A stretch of 64,000 nucleotides of DNA, from NCBI RefSeq assembly GCF_003011925.2, contig NZ_PXXU01000009.1:20505-84504 (forward strand), written 5' to 3'. Below the pieces are notes generated by a model. That model saw nothing but the letters and a program-made list of their open reading frames with translations, searched no databases and was not told the DNA's origin. The stretch's first letter is position 1; every line of letters starts with the position of its first letter. The DNA is from Nitrosomonas supralitoralis. GTDB lineage: Bacteria; Pseudomonadota; Gammaproteobacteria; Burkholderiales; Nitrosomonadaceae. Below are positions 28,334-37,703 of the stretch, one piece after another. Position numbers and translations under genes: made by a program.

Positions 28334-29995
28334 GTGAAATTTGTTTGGTTTTTCTTACACATCGTGGCTGTAAGCACATTTATTCAGCCCGTTGAGGCTG
28401 CATCCAACGATCCATCAACGATTGAAGGAAAAGCAAACAAATCGAGTGTCGTCCGGATAGTTCAGACAGGCGCCGCAGATTTAAAAACAGCCAGCAATGA
28501 ATCGATTGATCATTCAAGGTCATTGCCAGCCATCGTACCAGAAGCAAAAGCGAATGTAAGCAAGCAATTGACCAGCTATCATAGCCGTTCTGATAGTTAC
28601 GCCACCAACCCGGAATCCGACCCGCCACGTTATGTGCGTCGTTTAAGCGATGTCGGCATTCCGGCATTTAACGATTTTACCTGGCTCGATATCGGCTTGG
28701 AGCATCGCACCCGATTCGAGCACCGCCATAACGATATCCGTCGTATTGAAGGAGGTAATGATGATCCTGTTTTCTTCCGTCATCGTGCCTGGATTGGAAT
28801 AAGGGACATCCTGGACCCATTCCGTTTTGCAGTAGAATTCCAGGATTCACGAATCGCTAACAATAAGCACCCTTCCACCGACCAGGAAAGAAATGAATTC
28901 GATCTCCTCAATGCTTATGGTGAGCTATATTTCAAAACAGCACTCGGGGTCGATGACCGAGGCAATGATCGTCCGATTCGATTCCGCGTAGGACGGATGG
29001 CATACGAAACAACCGACCGGCGATTTATCGCGCGCAATGAATGGCGCAATACCACCAATACATTTGAAGGTTTTCGCCTGAACCTGGGCCGTGAAGCCAA
29101 TGACTGGGAATTGGATCTGTTCGGAATGCAGCCTGTTAGGCGCTTGCAAACCAAATTTGATGTAGCCAATGATCACTTATGGTTTTTTGGTGCTATCGGC
29201 CACTGGCGCAAGTGGTCTGACATCATCACAATACAACCGTATTATATGGGGCAGAAACAAACGGCCAATCCAGATGGTTTTACCGCCACCAACCGACTGG
29301 ATCGGGAAATTCATATGCCTGGAATTCGGGCTTACGGTAAGGTGGCTAATCTATTTGACTATGATTTCAGCTATAACCATCAGCTAGGATTTAGCGGCCC
29401 TAATCGGCAGGATGCACAAGGCTATACTATCGAAGTAGGGCGTAACATTGATCATGCCTGGAAGCCCCGTATCAGTTTATTTTACGGATATGCGAGTGGC
29501 GACAAGAATCCCAATGACAATGTCGACAATCGTTTTGACCGCTTTTTTGGATTTGCGCGTCCTTGGTCAGCTGATCATTATGTGGTTTATGAAAATCTTA
29601 AGGCTCCAAAAATCAGATTTGATCTTCAACCCATGCAAAAAATTGGATTCGAACTCACTTATGGCGGATATTGGCTCGCTAGCAGTAGCGATCGTATGTT
29701 TGATTTTCTCAATGGCAATATCAGCAACACCGTCAAGGACCCCGGATTCAATCGCGACCGGACTGGTCAAAGCGGCGATTTCATCGGTCATTCATTGGAA
29801 GGACGCATACGCTTCCAACCCACGCCACGAATAAATGCTATCCTGGGCTATACGCATTTTACCGCCGGAGATTTCGTAAAGAACCGTATCGCAGCTAGTC
29901 CATCCTGCGCGAATGGCAACATAAATATTTGCGTTGATCACCGCTCTGGCGACACCGATTTCTTGTATTTTGAAGTATTGATCAGTTTATTGTAA
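28334..29995 (+). CDS. Alginate-export-family outer-membrane porin 1
   Basis: About 553 residues. I chose GTG at 28334, which follows AGGAG by 6 nt and opens directly into a signal peptide ending VEAASN. An Asn/Ser-rich stretch of about 85 residues leads to an AlgE-like barrel: DIGLEHRTRFEHRHND, AWIGIRDILDPFRFAVEFQDSR, RVGRMAYETTDRRFIARNEWRNT. It ends on a hydrophobic strand (FEVLISLL). AlgE-type proteins are anion-selective outer-membrane channels, but many family members have no role in alginate. A second member occurs at 37.7 kb. Confidence 0.85.
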   Translation: MKFVWFFLHIVAVSTFIQPVEAASNDPSTIEGKANKSSVVRIVQTGAADLKTASNESIDHSRSLPAIVPEAKANVSKQLTSYHSRSDSYATNPESDPPRYVRRLSDVGIPAFNDFTWLDIGLEHRTRFEHRHNDIRRIEGGNDDPVFFRHRAWIGIRDILDPFRFAVEFQDSRIANNKHPSTDQERNEFDLLNAYGELYFKTALGVDDRGNDRPIRFRVGRMAYETTDRRFIARNEWRNTTNTFEGFRLNLGREANDWELDLFGMQPVRRLQTKFDVANDHLWFFGAIGHWRKWSDIITIQPYYMGQKQTANPDGFTATNRLDREIHMPGIRAYGKVANLFDYDFSYNHQLGFSGPNRQDAQGYTIEVGRNIDHAWKPRISLFYGYASGDKNPNDNVDNRFDRFFGFARPWSADHYVVYENLKAPKIRFDLQPMQKIGFELTYGGYWLASSSDRMFDFLNGNISNTVKDPGFNRDRTGQSGDFIGHSLEGRIRFQPTPRINAILGYTHFTAGDFVKNRIAASPSCANGNINICVDHRSGDTDFLYFEVLISLL

Positions 29996-30060
29996 ATCAT
30001 CACAGTTATGAAACACCGGATAACTGCAGATTGGATTGATTGAATTAATTCATAATTATG

Positions 30061-32508
30061 TTAAAAATTTTCATAGCGGTTGATATCAAATATACCCGCG
30101 ATCAAAGGTTGCCGCTCATTCTGCCAGGCAGTAAAGTCGTGCAGAATCTCCCAGAATTGAGGATGTGTACGCCGCACACCCCATGTTTCTACAATATGTT
30201 CGAAGTGCTCCGTTTTCTCAGCATTACTGAGTAATGAAACAAATTTTTCAATATATGCGACAGGCACATCAAAAATGAAATTAGGGTAACTACCAATAAT
30301 TCCTGGATATATTGTGAGCTGATCTTTCTCAGGCTGGTACCTTAATTCCTCTCCCAGGATAAACGCAACATTGCTATGCGCGCGATCTCGCAGCAACGTA
30401 TAAACAGTACGCTCATTTTTTTCATTTCTGACACGAACAAATGTCACATCCGGCAATTGCTTGATCCCAGCCAATTCGGCAGCGGGTCGAGCCGTTATGG
30501 TGGAAAAAGCCGCATCCGCTTTTTGCACCCAGCGCGGTTGGTCCGATCGACTGCAATTTAATTCTTGACATCGATTCAACGGATCGGATGACATGGTATT
30601 AACCGATTGGAAATGCTTTAGAATTCTTGATGCCAGCTCTTGTTTAGGGTTTTCTGTTGTAAAAACCTCTGCCGAGGGAGATTCATCATCAATGGTTGCG
30701 TAAATAATTCCGAATTTTAGCTGGCCCGAATCCTGATACCAATCATGCAGTATGTTTTCCCGCTGTCCGGCTGGCATCAAGCGCATGAAGTTATGCTCCG
30801 AACCATTGCGTATCAGATCGAAATAAAGTCGAGTCAATAGTTTATGTGCAACATTGCCGAATACATCGAAATTAACCACGAGCTCGTAGTAAGTTTGCTC
30901 AAGCAACGGATAATCCATTAACCATAGTGTCTGTGGAATATCACCAACAAGCCCTGCGACAACCGATGCGCTATCATGGTGGCGAAAAATAGTCAGCAAG
31001 GCATTCTTATTTTTGCCATCGCCATCCCATATATGAGCGAGTGAAGCGCCTTGCTGTTGCTGTGATATATACTGATTCTGACGCAATGCCAGGTAATCGT
31101 TATGACGTTTCAGATAATGCAGCCAGTTTTCCCCCATTGCGAGCAGGCCATCGTCTTGTCCGGGTATTCCCAGCAATGGAATCACTTCACGCTGATAAGA
31201 AGCATTGGTTACAAAAAGATCGGATTCCGGATTCTGGAACAATGTCCAGAAATGGTCACGTATCACATCGGAAGCAATCTGGCCACGGCAAACCGGCCCA
31301 TGAATGAAAGTACGCACGAAATATTCCGCACTATCCAGCATAAACTGATAGCGGGCATAAGCTGGTATATCGGCAAAAGTCACAAACGGATTGGCGCGTT
31401 CCGTATAACTGTAACCTGGCAATTCGCCCATTGGCCAGGGTTTACTGAAAAACAGAGTCTTGATTCGCTGTTGTCTTGCCTGATCGAGCGGATACGGAAT
31501 GCGACGTTTGTGCATGACGCTGCCTGCGATCGGACGCAAGCGGTAGAAAAACGGTCTCATGGGATCGTCATTCGGGCTAACTGTAGCTATAGGTTCGATA
31601 TCCTCGCCGGACGGCGTAGATGAGCGTAATAACTCAAAGAAGCGAAGTTCTCCATCCAACTCAGGAAAATACAAAGATGCCACAAACAGATGTTCATACA
31701 ACCAGCGCGCCACGAGTTTGCTGCGTTTTTCATTCTGGTTGAAAAATGATTCCCAATGCTCAATTATTTGCCGCTCGCCACTTGTAAGCGTAATAGTCTC
31801 ATTCGGAATCACCGCACCTTGATTGACCCATCCGGCCAAGAGCGAATATTCCTGATCGCTAAGTCCGGTTACCGCAAATGGCATACCACTCAGTGGATAA
31901 TCATGCGCATACTCTGCAAATTTTTCACTGGTTACACATTGGTTTTTTCGGTTAATGCCCAGCTCAATTGAATCCGGCAATTTACTGTTAGGAGGAAAAG
32001 GAAATTGTTTAGCCAGCGAGATCATGCCTGATATCAAAGGTTTCGTCTGCTCATTTTCAGCTTGTAGAACAGAATGAAAACCACGTTCGCGCCAACCAGA
32101 AACAGTTAACTCGTCTATGCCCAATCGAGTGGGTTGCATAGCTTCGGTACGCACTCCGCCATAAATTGATTCGCGAAAAGCGCCACGCAACAGTCCTTCC
32201 GCGCTTTCTAACTTAAGCTGGCATGGCGCATCGAAACAACTGTGGCATGTTAAACATTTGGTTTCAAGAATCGGTCGAATTTCTTTGGCATAGGAGACTG
32301 GATGTTCGGCGGGCGCAGGCAAAGCAACCGGTGACGATGCAGGAGTGCTGCTGGGCAGCATAGTGTTATTATTCTGACAAGCAGACAACAAAAAAAACAA
32401 ACTTAACAAATACATGCATGGATGATATATCCACATGAAAAAACTCCATAACTTGGTATTGATCGAAGAAATTCTACTTAATGGCTTATTTATTGAAGTC
32501 GTTGACAA
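30061..32508 (-). CDS. cti: Fatty acid cis/trans isomerase
   Basis: Cti converts cis- to trans-unsaturated phospholipid acyl chains in the membrane as a rapid response to solvent or heat stress. The protein is 815 residues. Its start contains a hydrophobic segment ending in LLSACQ, a lipobox, so a periplasmic lipoprotein is likely. The cytochrome c-type haem motif CLTCH lies about 80 residues in, as in other Cti proteins. The rest matches the long Cti family, including FIHGPVCRGQIASDVIRDHFW. It is divergent from porin 1's direction and transcribed alone. Confidence 0.92.
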   Translation of the reverse strand: MSTTSINKPLSRISSINTKLWSFFMWIYHPCMYLLSLFFLLSACQNNNTMLPSSTPASSPVALPAPAEHPVSYAKEIRPILETKCLTCHSCFDAPCQLKLESAEGLLRGAFRESIYGGVRTEAMQPTRLGIDELTVSGWRERGFHSVLQAENEQTKPLISGMISLAKQFPFPPNSKLPDSIELGINRKNQCVTSEKFAEYAHDYPLSGMPFAVTGLSDQEYSLLAGWVNQGAVIPNETITLTSGERQIIEHWESFFNQNEKRSKLVARWLYEHLFVASLYFPELDGELRFFELLRSSTPSGEDIEPIATVSPNDDPMRPFFYRLRPIAGSVMHKRRIPYPLDQARQQRIKTLFFSKPWPMGELPGYSYTERANPFVTFADIPAYARYQFMLDSAEYFVRTFIHGPVCRGQIASDVIRDHFWTLFQNPESDLFVTNASYQREVIPLLGIPGQDDGLLAMGENWLHYLKRHNDYLALRQNQYISQQQQGASLAHIWDGDGKNKNALLTIFRHHDSASVVAGLVGDIPQTLWLMDYPLLEQTYYELVVNFDVFGNVAHKLLTRLYFDLIRNGSEHNFMRLMPAGQRENILHDWYQDSGQLKFGIIYATIDDESPSAEVFTTENPKQELASRILKHFQSVNTMSSDPLNRCQELNCSRSDQPRWVQKADAAFSTITARPAAELAGIKQLPDVTFVRVRNEKNERTVYTLLRDRAHSNVAFILGEELRYQPEKDQLTIYPGIIGSYPNFIFDVPVAYIEKFVSLLSNAEKTEHFEHIVETWGVRRTHPQFWEILHDFTAWQNERQPLIAGIFDINRYENF

Positions 32509-32693
32509 TTTCTCCGTTGACTCACGAACGATTAATTCTAACGTGACTCGCCAAAAAAAATTCGAACTTTGGATTGCTCATTTATATATCAATCAAATAT
32601 AAACCGAGTATTGAATTGAGCGTTCAGCAGGTAGAATTTCTTATTCTGTTGCGAATAAATGTAAAGATTCGCTCATCAATCTATGCTTCAGAT

Positions 32694-33809
32694 TCACGCC
32701 AGAACATTCATAGCAGGCGTATACATCAATCCTAGATCGCGCGCCACTGCCTCATAAGTCAATCGACCCTGAAAAATATTCAGGCCATTGCACAGATGCG
32801 GATCTTCCATCATTGCTTTGCGATAGCCTTTATTGGCAAGCGCCAACACAAACGGCAAGGTTGCATTATTTAATGCAAAAGTGGAGGTTCTGGCCACAGC
32901 TCCCGGCATGTTGGAAACACAATAATGCACCACGCCATCGATGGTAAAAATGGGATTGGCCAGCGTTGTGGGTTTGGAAGTCGCAAAGCAACCGCCTTGA
33001 TCAATCGCAACGTCAACCAGCACAGCACCGCGGTTCATACGGCTAACCATTTCACGGGTCACCAGTTTGGGAGCTGCCCCTCCTGGCAGCAACACAGCAC
33101 CAATAACCAGATCGGCGGACAAAACATGTTCTTCCAGTGCATCCACGGTTGAAAAGATAGTATTAATTCTGGACCCGTACTGAAAATCCAGCTGCTGCAG
33201 GCGGTGGATCGATTTATCCAGCACTGTCACATGCGCTTCTACGCCCATGGCTATCCGTGCGGCATTCGTACCAACCACACCGCCACCAATGACCACAACG
33301 TGCGCAGCTGGCACACCGGAGACGCCTCCGAGCAGCATACCACGACCACCTTGATCCAATTCCAGCGCATGAGCACCCGCCTGAATCGCCATACGTCCTG
33401 CGACTTCACTCATCGGTGCCAGCAACGGCAAACCACCAAAGCTATCGGTAACCGTCTCGTAGGCGATGGCGATGCAGCCTGAATCCATCAACCCTTTGGT
33501 TTGCACTGGATCGGGCGCAAGATGCAGATAGGTGAATAGCACTTGTCCCTCACGCAGCAGCGAAATTTCAGCTGGTTGTGGCTCCTTGACTTTGACGATC
33601 ATGTCCGTTCTGGCATAGATCTCCTGCGATGACTCCACGATCTCCGCTCCTGCGCACTGGTACTTGTCATCGCCCAAATCAATTTGTACCCCTGCATTCT
33701 TTTGCACCATGACCTCATGGCCATGCGCAATCAGCTCTCGTACCGCCGTCGGCGTCAGACCCACACGCGATTCATGAGTTTTAATTTCCTTCGGTACGCC
33801 GATACGCAT
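32694..33809 (-). CDS. ald: Alanine dehydrogenase
   Basis: Ald interconverts L-alanine and pyruvate plus ammonia with NAD. Diagnostic blocks: [20 protein letters not shown] at the start, [20 protein letters not shown], the Rossmann glycines in [16 protein letters not shown], and [12 protein letters not shown] near the C-terminus. The 371-residue length is standard. It is followed on the same strand, 24 nt upstream, by an SDR gene that may share its transcript. Confidence 0.96.
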   Translation of the reverse strand: MRIGVPKEIKTHESRVGLTPTAVRELIAHGHEVMVQKNAGVQIDLGDDKYQCAGAEIVESSQEIYARTDMIVKVKEPQPAEISLLREGQVLFTYLHLAPDPVQTKGLMDSGCIAIAYETVTDSFGGLPLLAPMSEVAGRMAIQAGAHALELDQGGRGMLLGGVSGVPAAHVVVIGGGVVGTNAARIAMGVEAHVTVLDKSIHRLQQLDFQYGSRINTIFSTVDALEEHVLSADLVIGAVLLPGGAAPKLVTREMVSRMNRGAVLVDVAIDQGGCFATSKPTTLANPIFTIDGVVHYCVSNMPGAVARTSTFALNNATLPFVLALANKGYRKAMMEDPHLCNGLNIFQGRLTYEAVARDLGLMYTPAMNVLA

Positions 33810-33833
33810 TATTTGATTCTCCGTTCCTATCCG

Positions 33834-34574
33834 CTAAATAATTCCACCGTTGACACCAATATTTTGCCCCGTAATCCAGCGAGCTTCTTCGCTAACCAGA
33901 AACAACACCACTTGGGCAATATCGTCCGTTACTCCAATTCGTCCCAATGCCGCCATTCCGGACATACGCTCTATGTCCGCTGCAGTTTTTCCCGTGCGAA
34001 ACAATTCTGTATCAACCGGGCCAGGTGAAACGATATTAGCGTTAATGCCGCGTTTTCCCATTTCACGCGCAAAAATACGCGTCAATTGTTCCACAGCTGC
34101 TTTAGTCGCGGCATACGCACTGTATTTAGGCAGCATCAAACGTGTCACGGTACTGGATATTGTCACGACACGTCCATGATCTGCCAGTTTTGCAGTCGCT
34201 TCACGCAAGGTATAAAAGACACTCTTGAAATTGATATCAACTATACGATCAAACTCATCGTCGCGGATTTCGGAAATTTCTTTAAACAACAGGATTCCGG
34301 CGTTATTGACGAGAATATCAATCTGGCTAAACTGTTCAACAGTTGCAGTGAAAAGCTTTTGTACCGCAACCGGGTCACTGACATCGGCTTGAATAACTTT
34401 GCACTCACCACCCGCTTGGGTAATGGCTGCACAAACTTGATCCGCAGCCATCCTATTTTCTACATAATTAATAGCAACCTTTGCACCCGCCTTGGCTAAT
34501 GCAAATGCGATCTCCGCGCCTATCCCCCGTGCGGAGCCCGTAACAATTGCAACTTTTCCATGTAAGGATTGCAC
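33834..34574 (-). CDS. SDR-family NAD(P)-dependent oxidoreductase
   Basis: A classical short-chain dehydrogenase of 246 residues. The cofactor motif is TGSARGIG, NNAG is present, the catalytic Ser is in ISSTVTR, and YAATK gives the Tyr-x3-Lys. An Asn in the fourth catalytic position lies in the FKSVFYTLR helix region. Substrate is unknown; the enzyme resembles 3-oxoacyl-ACP reductase-like members. It directly precedes ald. Confidence 0.9.
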   Translation of the reverse strand: MQSLHGKVAIVTGSARGIGAEIAFALAKAGAKVAINYVENRMAADQVCAAITQAGGECKVIQADVSDPVAVQKLFTATVEQFSQIDILVNNAGILLFKEISEIRDDEFDRIVDINFKSVFYTLREATAKLADHGRVVTISSTVTRLMLPKYSAYAATKAAVEQLTRIFAREMGKRGINANIVSPGPVDTELFRTGKTAADIERMSGMAALGRIGVTDDIAQVVLFLVSEEARWITGQNIGVNGGII

Positions 34575-34611
34575 GGTAAATTATTGCTGGAATGCAGTGC
34601 GTTTATCCGGC

Positions 34612-35262
34612 TTACTTGGATTCGTCATAGCTTTTAAGGAATTTCACGATACTCTGATAATCATGCTTCTCAGCCCATGTCAAGGCATTGTCACCGTGTT
34701 CATTTTTAATCGCCAATTCAGCACCACGTTCCAGCAACAAAGAAACCGCATCCAGATGATTCTCTCTGACCGCCATCATCAAAGCAGTCGATCCGTTTTC
34801 TGTTGTCGAATTAATATCGGCGCCGCCACTCAGCAACAATCGAATGATCTCCAGATGTCCTCCAGAGGCAGCATAGATTAACGGATTCCATCCACTGTGA
34901 TTAATTTCCGCACCCTTGATATAGAGCTGCCTCACTATTTCGGTTTGACCATGATAGCTGGCCAGCATAATCGCTGTTTCTCCATAGCCGTTCCGAATAT
35001 CTGGACTGGCTCCAGCTTCCATCAAGATTTCCGCAAGTTTCAAATTCTTGCTTTTTGCAGCAAGCATCAATGGAGTGTAGCCTTCCTTATTCGGTGTATC
35101 TGGATTCGCGCCCTTGCTAAGCAACTTGGATACTTCGGAAAGATTATCCTTTTCAATTGCCCAGATCAAATCTTCTTGAATACCGGCAAAAGTCGTAAGT
35201 GGCCAACTAAAAACTGCGACTAGGACTAAAGCCAGAATACGTGGTCTAGTTAGATAAGCCAT
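34612..35262 (-). CDS. Exported ankyrin-repeat protein
   Basis: ATG at 35262 starts a signal peptide (YLTRPRILALVLVAVFSWPLTTFA) followed by about five ankyrin repeats. Repeat hallmarks are GYTPLMLAAKSKNLKLAEILMEAGASPD, GETAIMLASYHGQ, WNPLIYAASGGHLEIIRLLLSGGADIN and GSTALMMAVRENHLDAVSLLLERGA. The start overlaps the tatD 3' end by 17 nt, so the two genes are probably coupled. It likely mediates protein contacts in the periplasm; partner unknown. Confidence 0.9.
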   Translation of the reverse strand: MAYLTRPRILALVLVAVFSWPLTTFAGIQEDLIWAIEKDNLSEVSKLLSKGANPDTPNKEGYTPLMLAAKSKNLKLAEILMEAGASPDIRNGYGETAIMLASYHGQTEIVRQLYIKGAEINHSGWNPLIYAASGGHLEIIRLLLSGGADINSTTENGSTALMMAVRENHLDAVSLLLERGAELAIKNEHGDNALTWAEKHDYQSIVKFLKSYDESK

Positions 35263-36028
35263 TTTTTGAAATTTTAAATAAGTTAAAAAAATTGTTTGTT
35301 GTTGCGACAGCAATGTCATTTAATTCCACAGCACGTAAACGCGCGATTTCTTCTGCTACATGACGCACAAAGGCAGGCTGATTTTGTTTGCCACGAAATG
35401 GCACCGGAGCAAGATAAGGCGAATCAGTTTCAATCAGCATTCTATCTAACTGAATGTTCCTGGCAACTTCTTTTAACGCTAATGCATTTTTAAATGTCAC
35501 AATACCAGAAAATGAAATGTAAAAATTCATCGCAATCGCTTGCTCCGCGACCTCCCAACTTTCGGTAAAACAATGCATCACGCCACCTACTTGATCAGCA
35601 CCCTCCTCGCGCATGATTCTTAGCGTATCTTCAGCAGCCGCGCGTGTATGAATGATCAATGGCTTGTTTGCTTTGCGTGCGGCACGGATATGTTGACGGA
35701 AACGCTCCCGCTGCCATTCCAAGTCCCCTTGCAAACGAAAATAATCTAAACCAGTTTCACCAATAGCAATGACTTTGGGGTGATTGGCCAACTCTGCCAA
35801 TTCGTGCGCCTGCGGTTCAATCTGATCTTCGTAATCCGGATGAACACCTACGGATGCAAACAAATTGTGATGCGTTTCCGCCAAGGTGCGTATCCGCGGA
35901 AAATCCGGCAAATTGACACTGACACATAGCGCATGCGTGACTTGATTCTCCTGCATGTTAACTAATAGTTGATCAAGATCTTTTGCAAGATCGGGAAAAT
36001 CAAGGTGGCAATGTGAATCTATAAACAT
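35246..36028 (-). CDS. TatD-family metal-dependent hydrolase
   Basis: The sequence begins MFIDSHCHLDF, with the HxH metal pair of the family. Further ligands appear in AIGETGLDYF (Glu), LIIHTRAA (His), GGVMHCFTES (His) and LIETDSPYLAP (Asp). TatD proteins are 3'-5' DNA exonucleases. I placed the start at 36028; an upstream extension would overlap queD and is not supported by homology. 260 residues. Confidence 0.93.
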   Translation of the reverse strand: MFIDSHCHLDFPDLAKDLDQLLVNMQENQVTHALCVSVNLPDFPRIRTLAETHHNLFASVGVHPDYEDQIEPQAHELAELANHPKVIAIGETGLDYFRLQGDLEWQRERFRQHIRAARKANKPLIIHTRAAAEDTLRIMREEGADQVGGVMHCFTESWEVAEQAIAMNFYISFSGIVTFKNALALKEVARNIQLDRMLIETDSPYLAPVPFRGKQNQPAFVRHVAEEIARLRAVELNDIAVATTNNFFNLFKISKNGLSN

Positions 36029-36047
36029 AGAATAAAGTATTAAATAA

Positions 36048-36497
36048 TTATCGGACACCGCGCACTGCATCAGCCCAACAATTGGGCGTTTCAAACAAGC
36101 GCACTTGTTCTAATTGCAGATGATTGCCATAGCTATCCTGGTAAGCGCTATCCAAAATGTTAAAAGCGATAAGCGCCAGATTCTCAGCAGTAGGCTGAAC
36201 ATCCAGGATGACAGTTTTATGATCTTCGATTGATTGCAAAAATTGCAAAACTTGTTGATCTCCGGAATAAACCAGAAATGCATGATCCCAGTGATCCACC
36301 AGGGCTGATTTTGCAATTTGCTTCACTTCGGAAAAATCCATAACCATACCTTGCTGTGCGACGCCTTCGTCAGCGATAATGTTACCCGACAAGGTAATTT
36401 CAATACAATAGCGATGACCGTGTAAATGACGGCATTGGCTGTTATGCGTTGAAATGCGATGGCCCGAGTCAAATTCCAACCTGCGTGTGATTAACAT
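36048..36497 (-). CDS. queD: 6-carboxytetrahydropterin synthase-like (QueD/PTPS)
   Basis: Zinc ligands are visible in FDSGHRIS and in RHLHGHRY, with the catalytic Cys in NSQCRHLHGH. The dimer-contact Asp-His appears as DHWDHAFLVY and a Glu in PTAENLALIAFN. QueD acts in 7-deazaguanine (queuosine) synthesis. The start at 36497 (MLITRRLEFD) is supported by homology. It diverges from the radical SAM gene. Confidence 0.88.
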   Translation of the reverse strand: MLITRRLEFDSGHRISTHNSQCRHLHGHRYCIEITLSGNIIADEGVAQQGMVMDFSEVKQIAKSALVDHWDHAFLVYSGDQQVLQFLQSIEDHKTVILDVQPTAENLALIAFNILDSAYQDSYGNHLQLEQVRLFETPNCWADAVRGVR

Positions 36498-36542
36498 ACG
36501 TACAATTTTAATAGCGCTAAATAAATTAATTGGATTGTAACA

Positions 36543-37403
36543 TTGCAATCAAAACCTAACTTATTGAATACGATTGATCACAGTCGTGACCGTGCCGGGC
36601 TCACTTATGTTTATCCGGTCATATCCCGCCGTGCCGGTGGTGTATCGATCGGTATTAACCTTAATCCAAACAATGCCTGCAACTGGCGCTGCGTATACTG
36701 CCAGGTACCGGAACTTAAACGCGGCTCGGCGCCTCGCATTGACCTGAACAAACTGGAAATAGAATTGCGATCATTCTTGCACGAATTGATTCATGGCGAT
36801 TTCATGCACAAACAGGTACCTCCGGAAGCCAGAAAAATTCACGATATCGCTATCTCCGGTAATGGTGAACCCACCAGCGCAAAAGAATTTGATCAAGTTA
36901 TCGAGTTGATTGGTCGCGTCAAAAAAGACTTTACATTGCCGGCAGAATTTAAAATAGTATTAATTACCAATGGCAGCCTGATTCATCGACCTATGGTACA
37001 AGCTGGTCTGAAACATATGGCTGCCCTGAATGGAGAAGTCTGGTTCAAATTTGACCGCGCATTGGCAAAAGAGAGGCAGCGTATCAATAATACCTCGATT
37101 AGTCTGAGAAAAATCTATGATCATTTGCGAATAGCCACTTCACTCTGTCCTACTTGGCTGCAGACCTGCATTTTCCAGATTGATGGCGCCCCCCCTGCTG
37201 AAGAGGAAATTATTGCTTATATAAAATTCTTACAGCATCTGATTGATCATGAGATTCCAATTAAAGGTGTTCTATTGTACGGCATTGCACGCCCTTCGCT
37301 GCAACCTGAAGCAGCACGGCTATCAACAGTGGATGAACCATGGCTAACGGATTATGGAAATAGAATTCAAGCGCTCGGCATAACGGTAAAAATCAATCCA
37401 TAA
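36543..37403 (+). CDS. Radical SAM protein, unknown target
   Basis: A 286-residue radical SAM enzyme. The cluster motif is C-x3-C-x2-C in NACNWRCVYCQVPE. The downstream ISGNGEPTSAKEFDQVIELIG is the SAM-binding GGE-like segment of COG0731-type proteins. The start at 36543 is a TTG, with no good ATG alternative upstream. It is divergent from queD with a gap of only 45 bp between starts. A pathway link to the pterin enzyme is possible but not shown. Confidence 0.85.
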   Translation: MQSKPNLLNTIDHSRDRAGLTYVYPVISRRAGGVSIGINLNPNNACNWRCVYCQVPELKRGSAPRIDLNKLEIELRSFLHELIHGDFMHKQVPPEARKIHDIAISGNGEPTSAKEFDQVIELIGRVKKDFTLPAEFKIVLITNGSLIHRPMVQAGLKHMAALNGEVWFKFDRALAKERQRINNTSISLRKIYDHLRIATSLCPTWLQTCIFQIDGAPPAEEEIIAYIKFLQHLIDHEIPIKGVLLYGIARPSLQPEAARLSTVDEPWLTDYGNRIQALGITVKINP

Positions 37404-37478
37404 GTATCATCACTCAAATTTTCTGTTATCGCCATGAATTTATCTCCGTGTTGCTAATTTGCAACAAAAGATAATTTC

Positions 37479-37492
37479 TTGATATTGATCAA
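37479..37492. promoter_or_regulatory. FNR/CRP-family binding site
   Basis: TTGATATTGATCAA is a perfect match to the FNR consensus TTGAT-N4-ATCAA. A TATAAT hexamer follows at 37506-37511, placing the box around -32 of a likely start site. It lies about 210 bp upstream of porin 2. This suggests anaerobic or nitric-oxide-responsive control, since FNR, DNR and NnrR-type regulators share the site. Confidence 0.55.
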
Positions 37493-37703
37493 TACTATTA
37501 TTTTGTATAATTGATTTTAACGTAAAACTGTAAGAATAATCTGATGAGATTTTATACAGAGATGATATCCATCCAGGCCTTAGAAATTGTGCTTATCGCT
37601 AATAATGGCTGCTCTAATCGTGCAATAAAACCATAACTCCACCAGCAACAATGTTTTGTGTTCTCAGTAATATCGTATTAATCCCACTCACAGGAGCTTC
37701 GTA

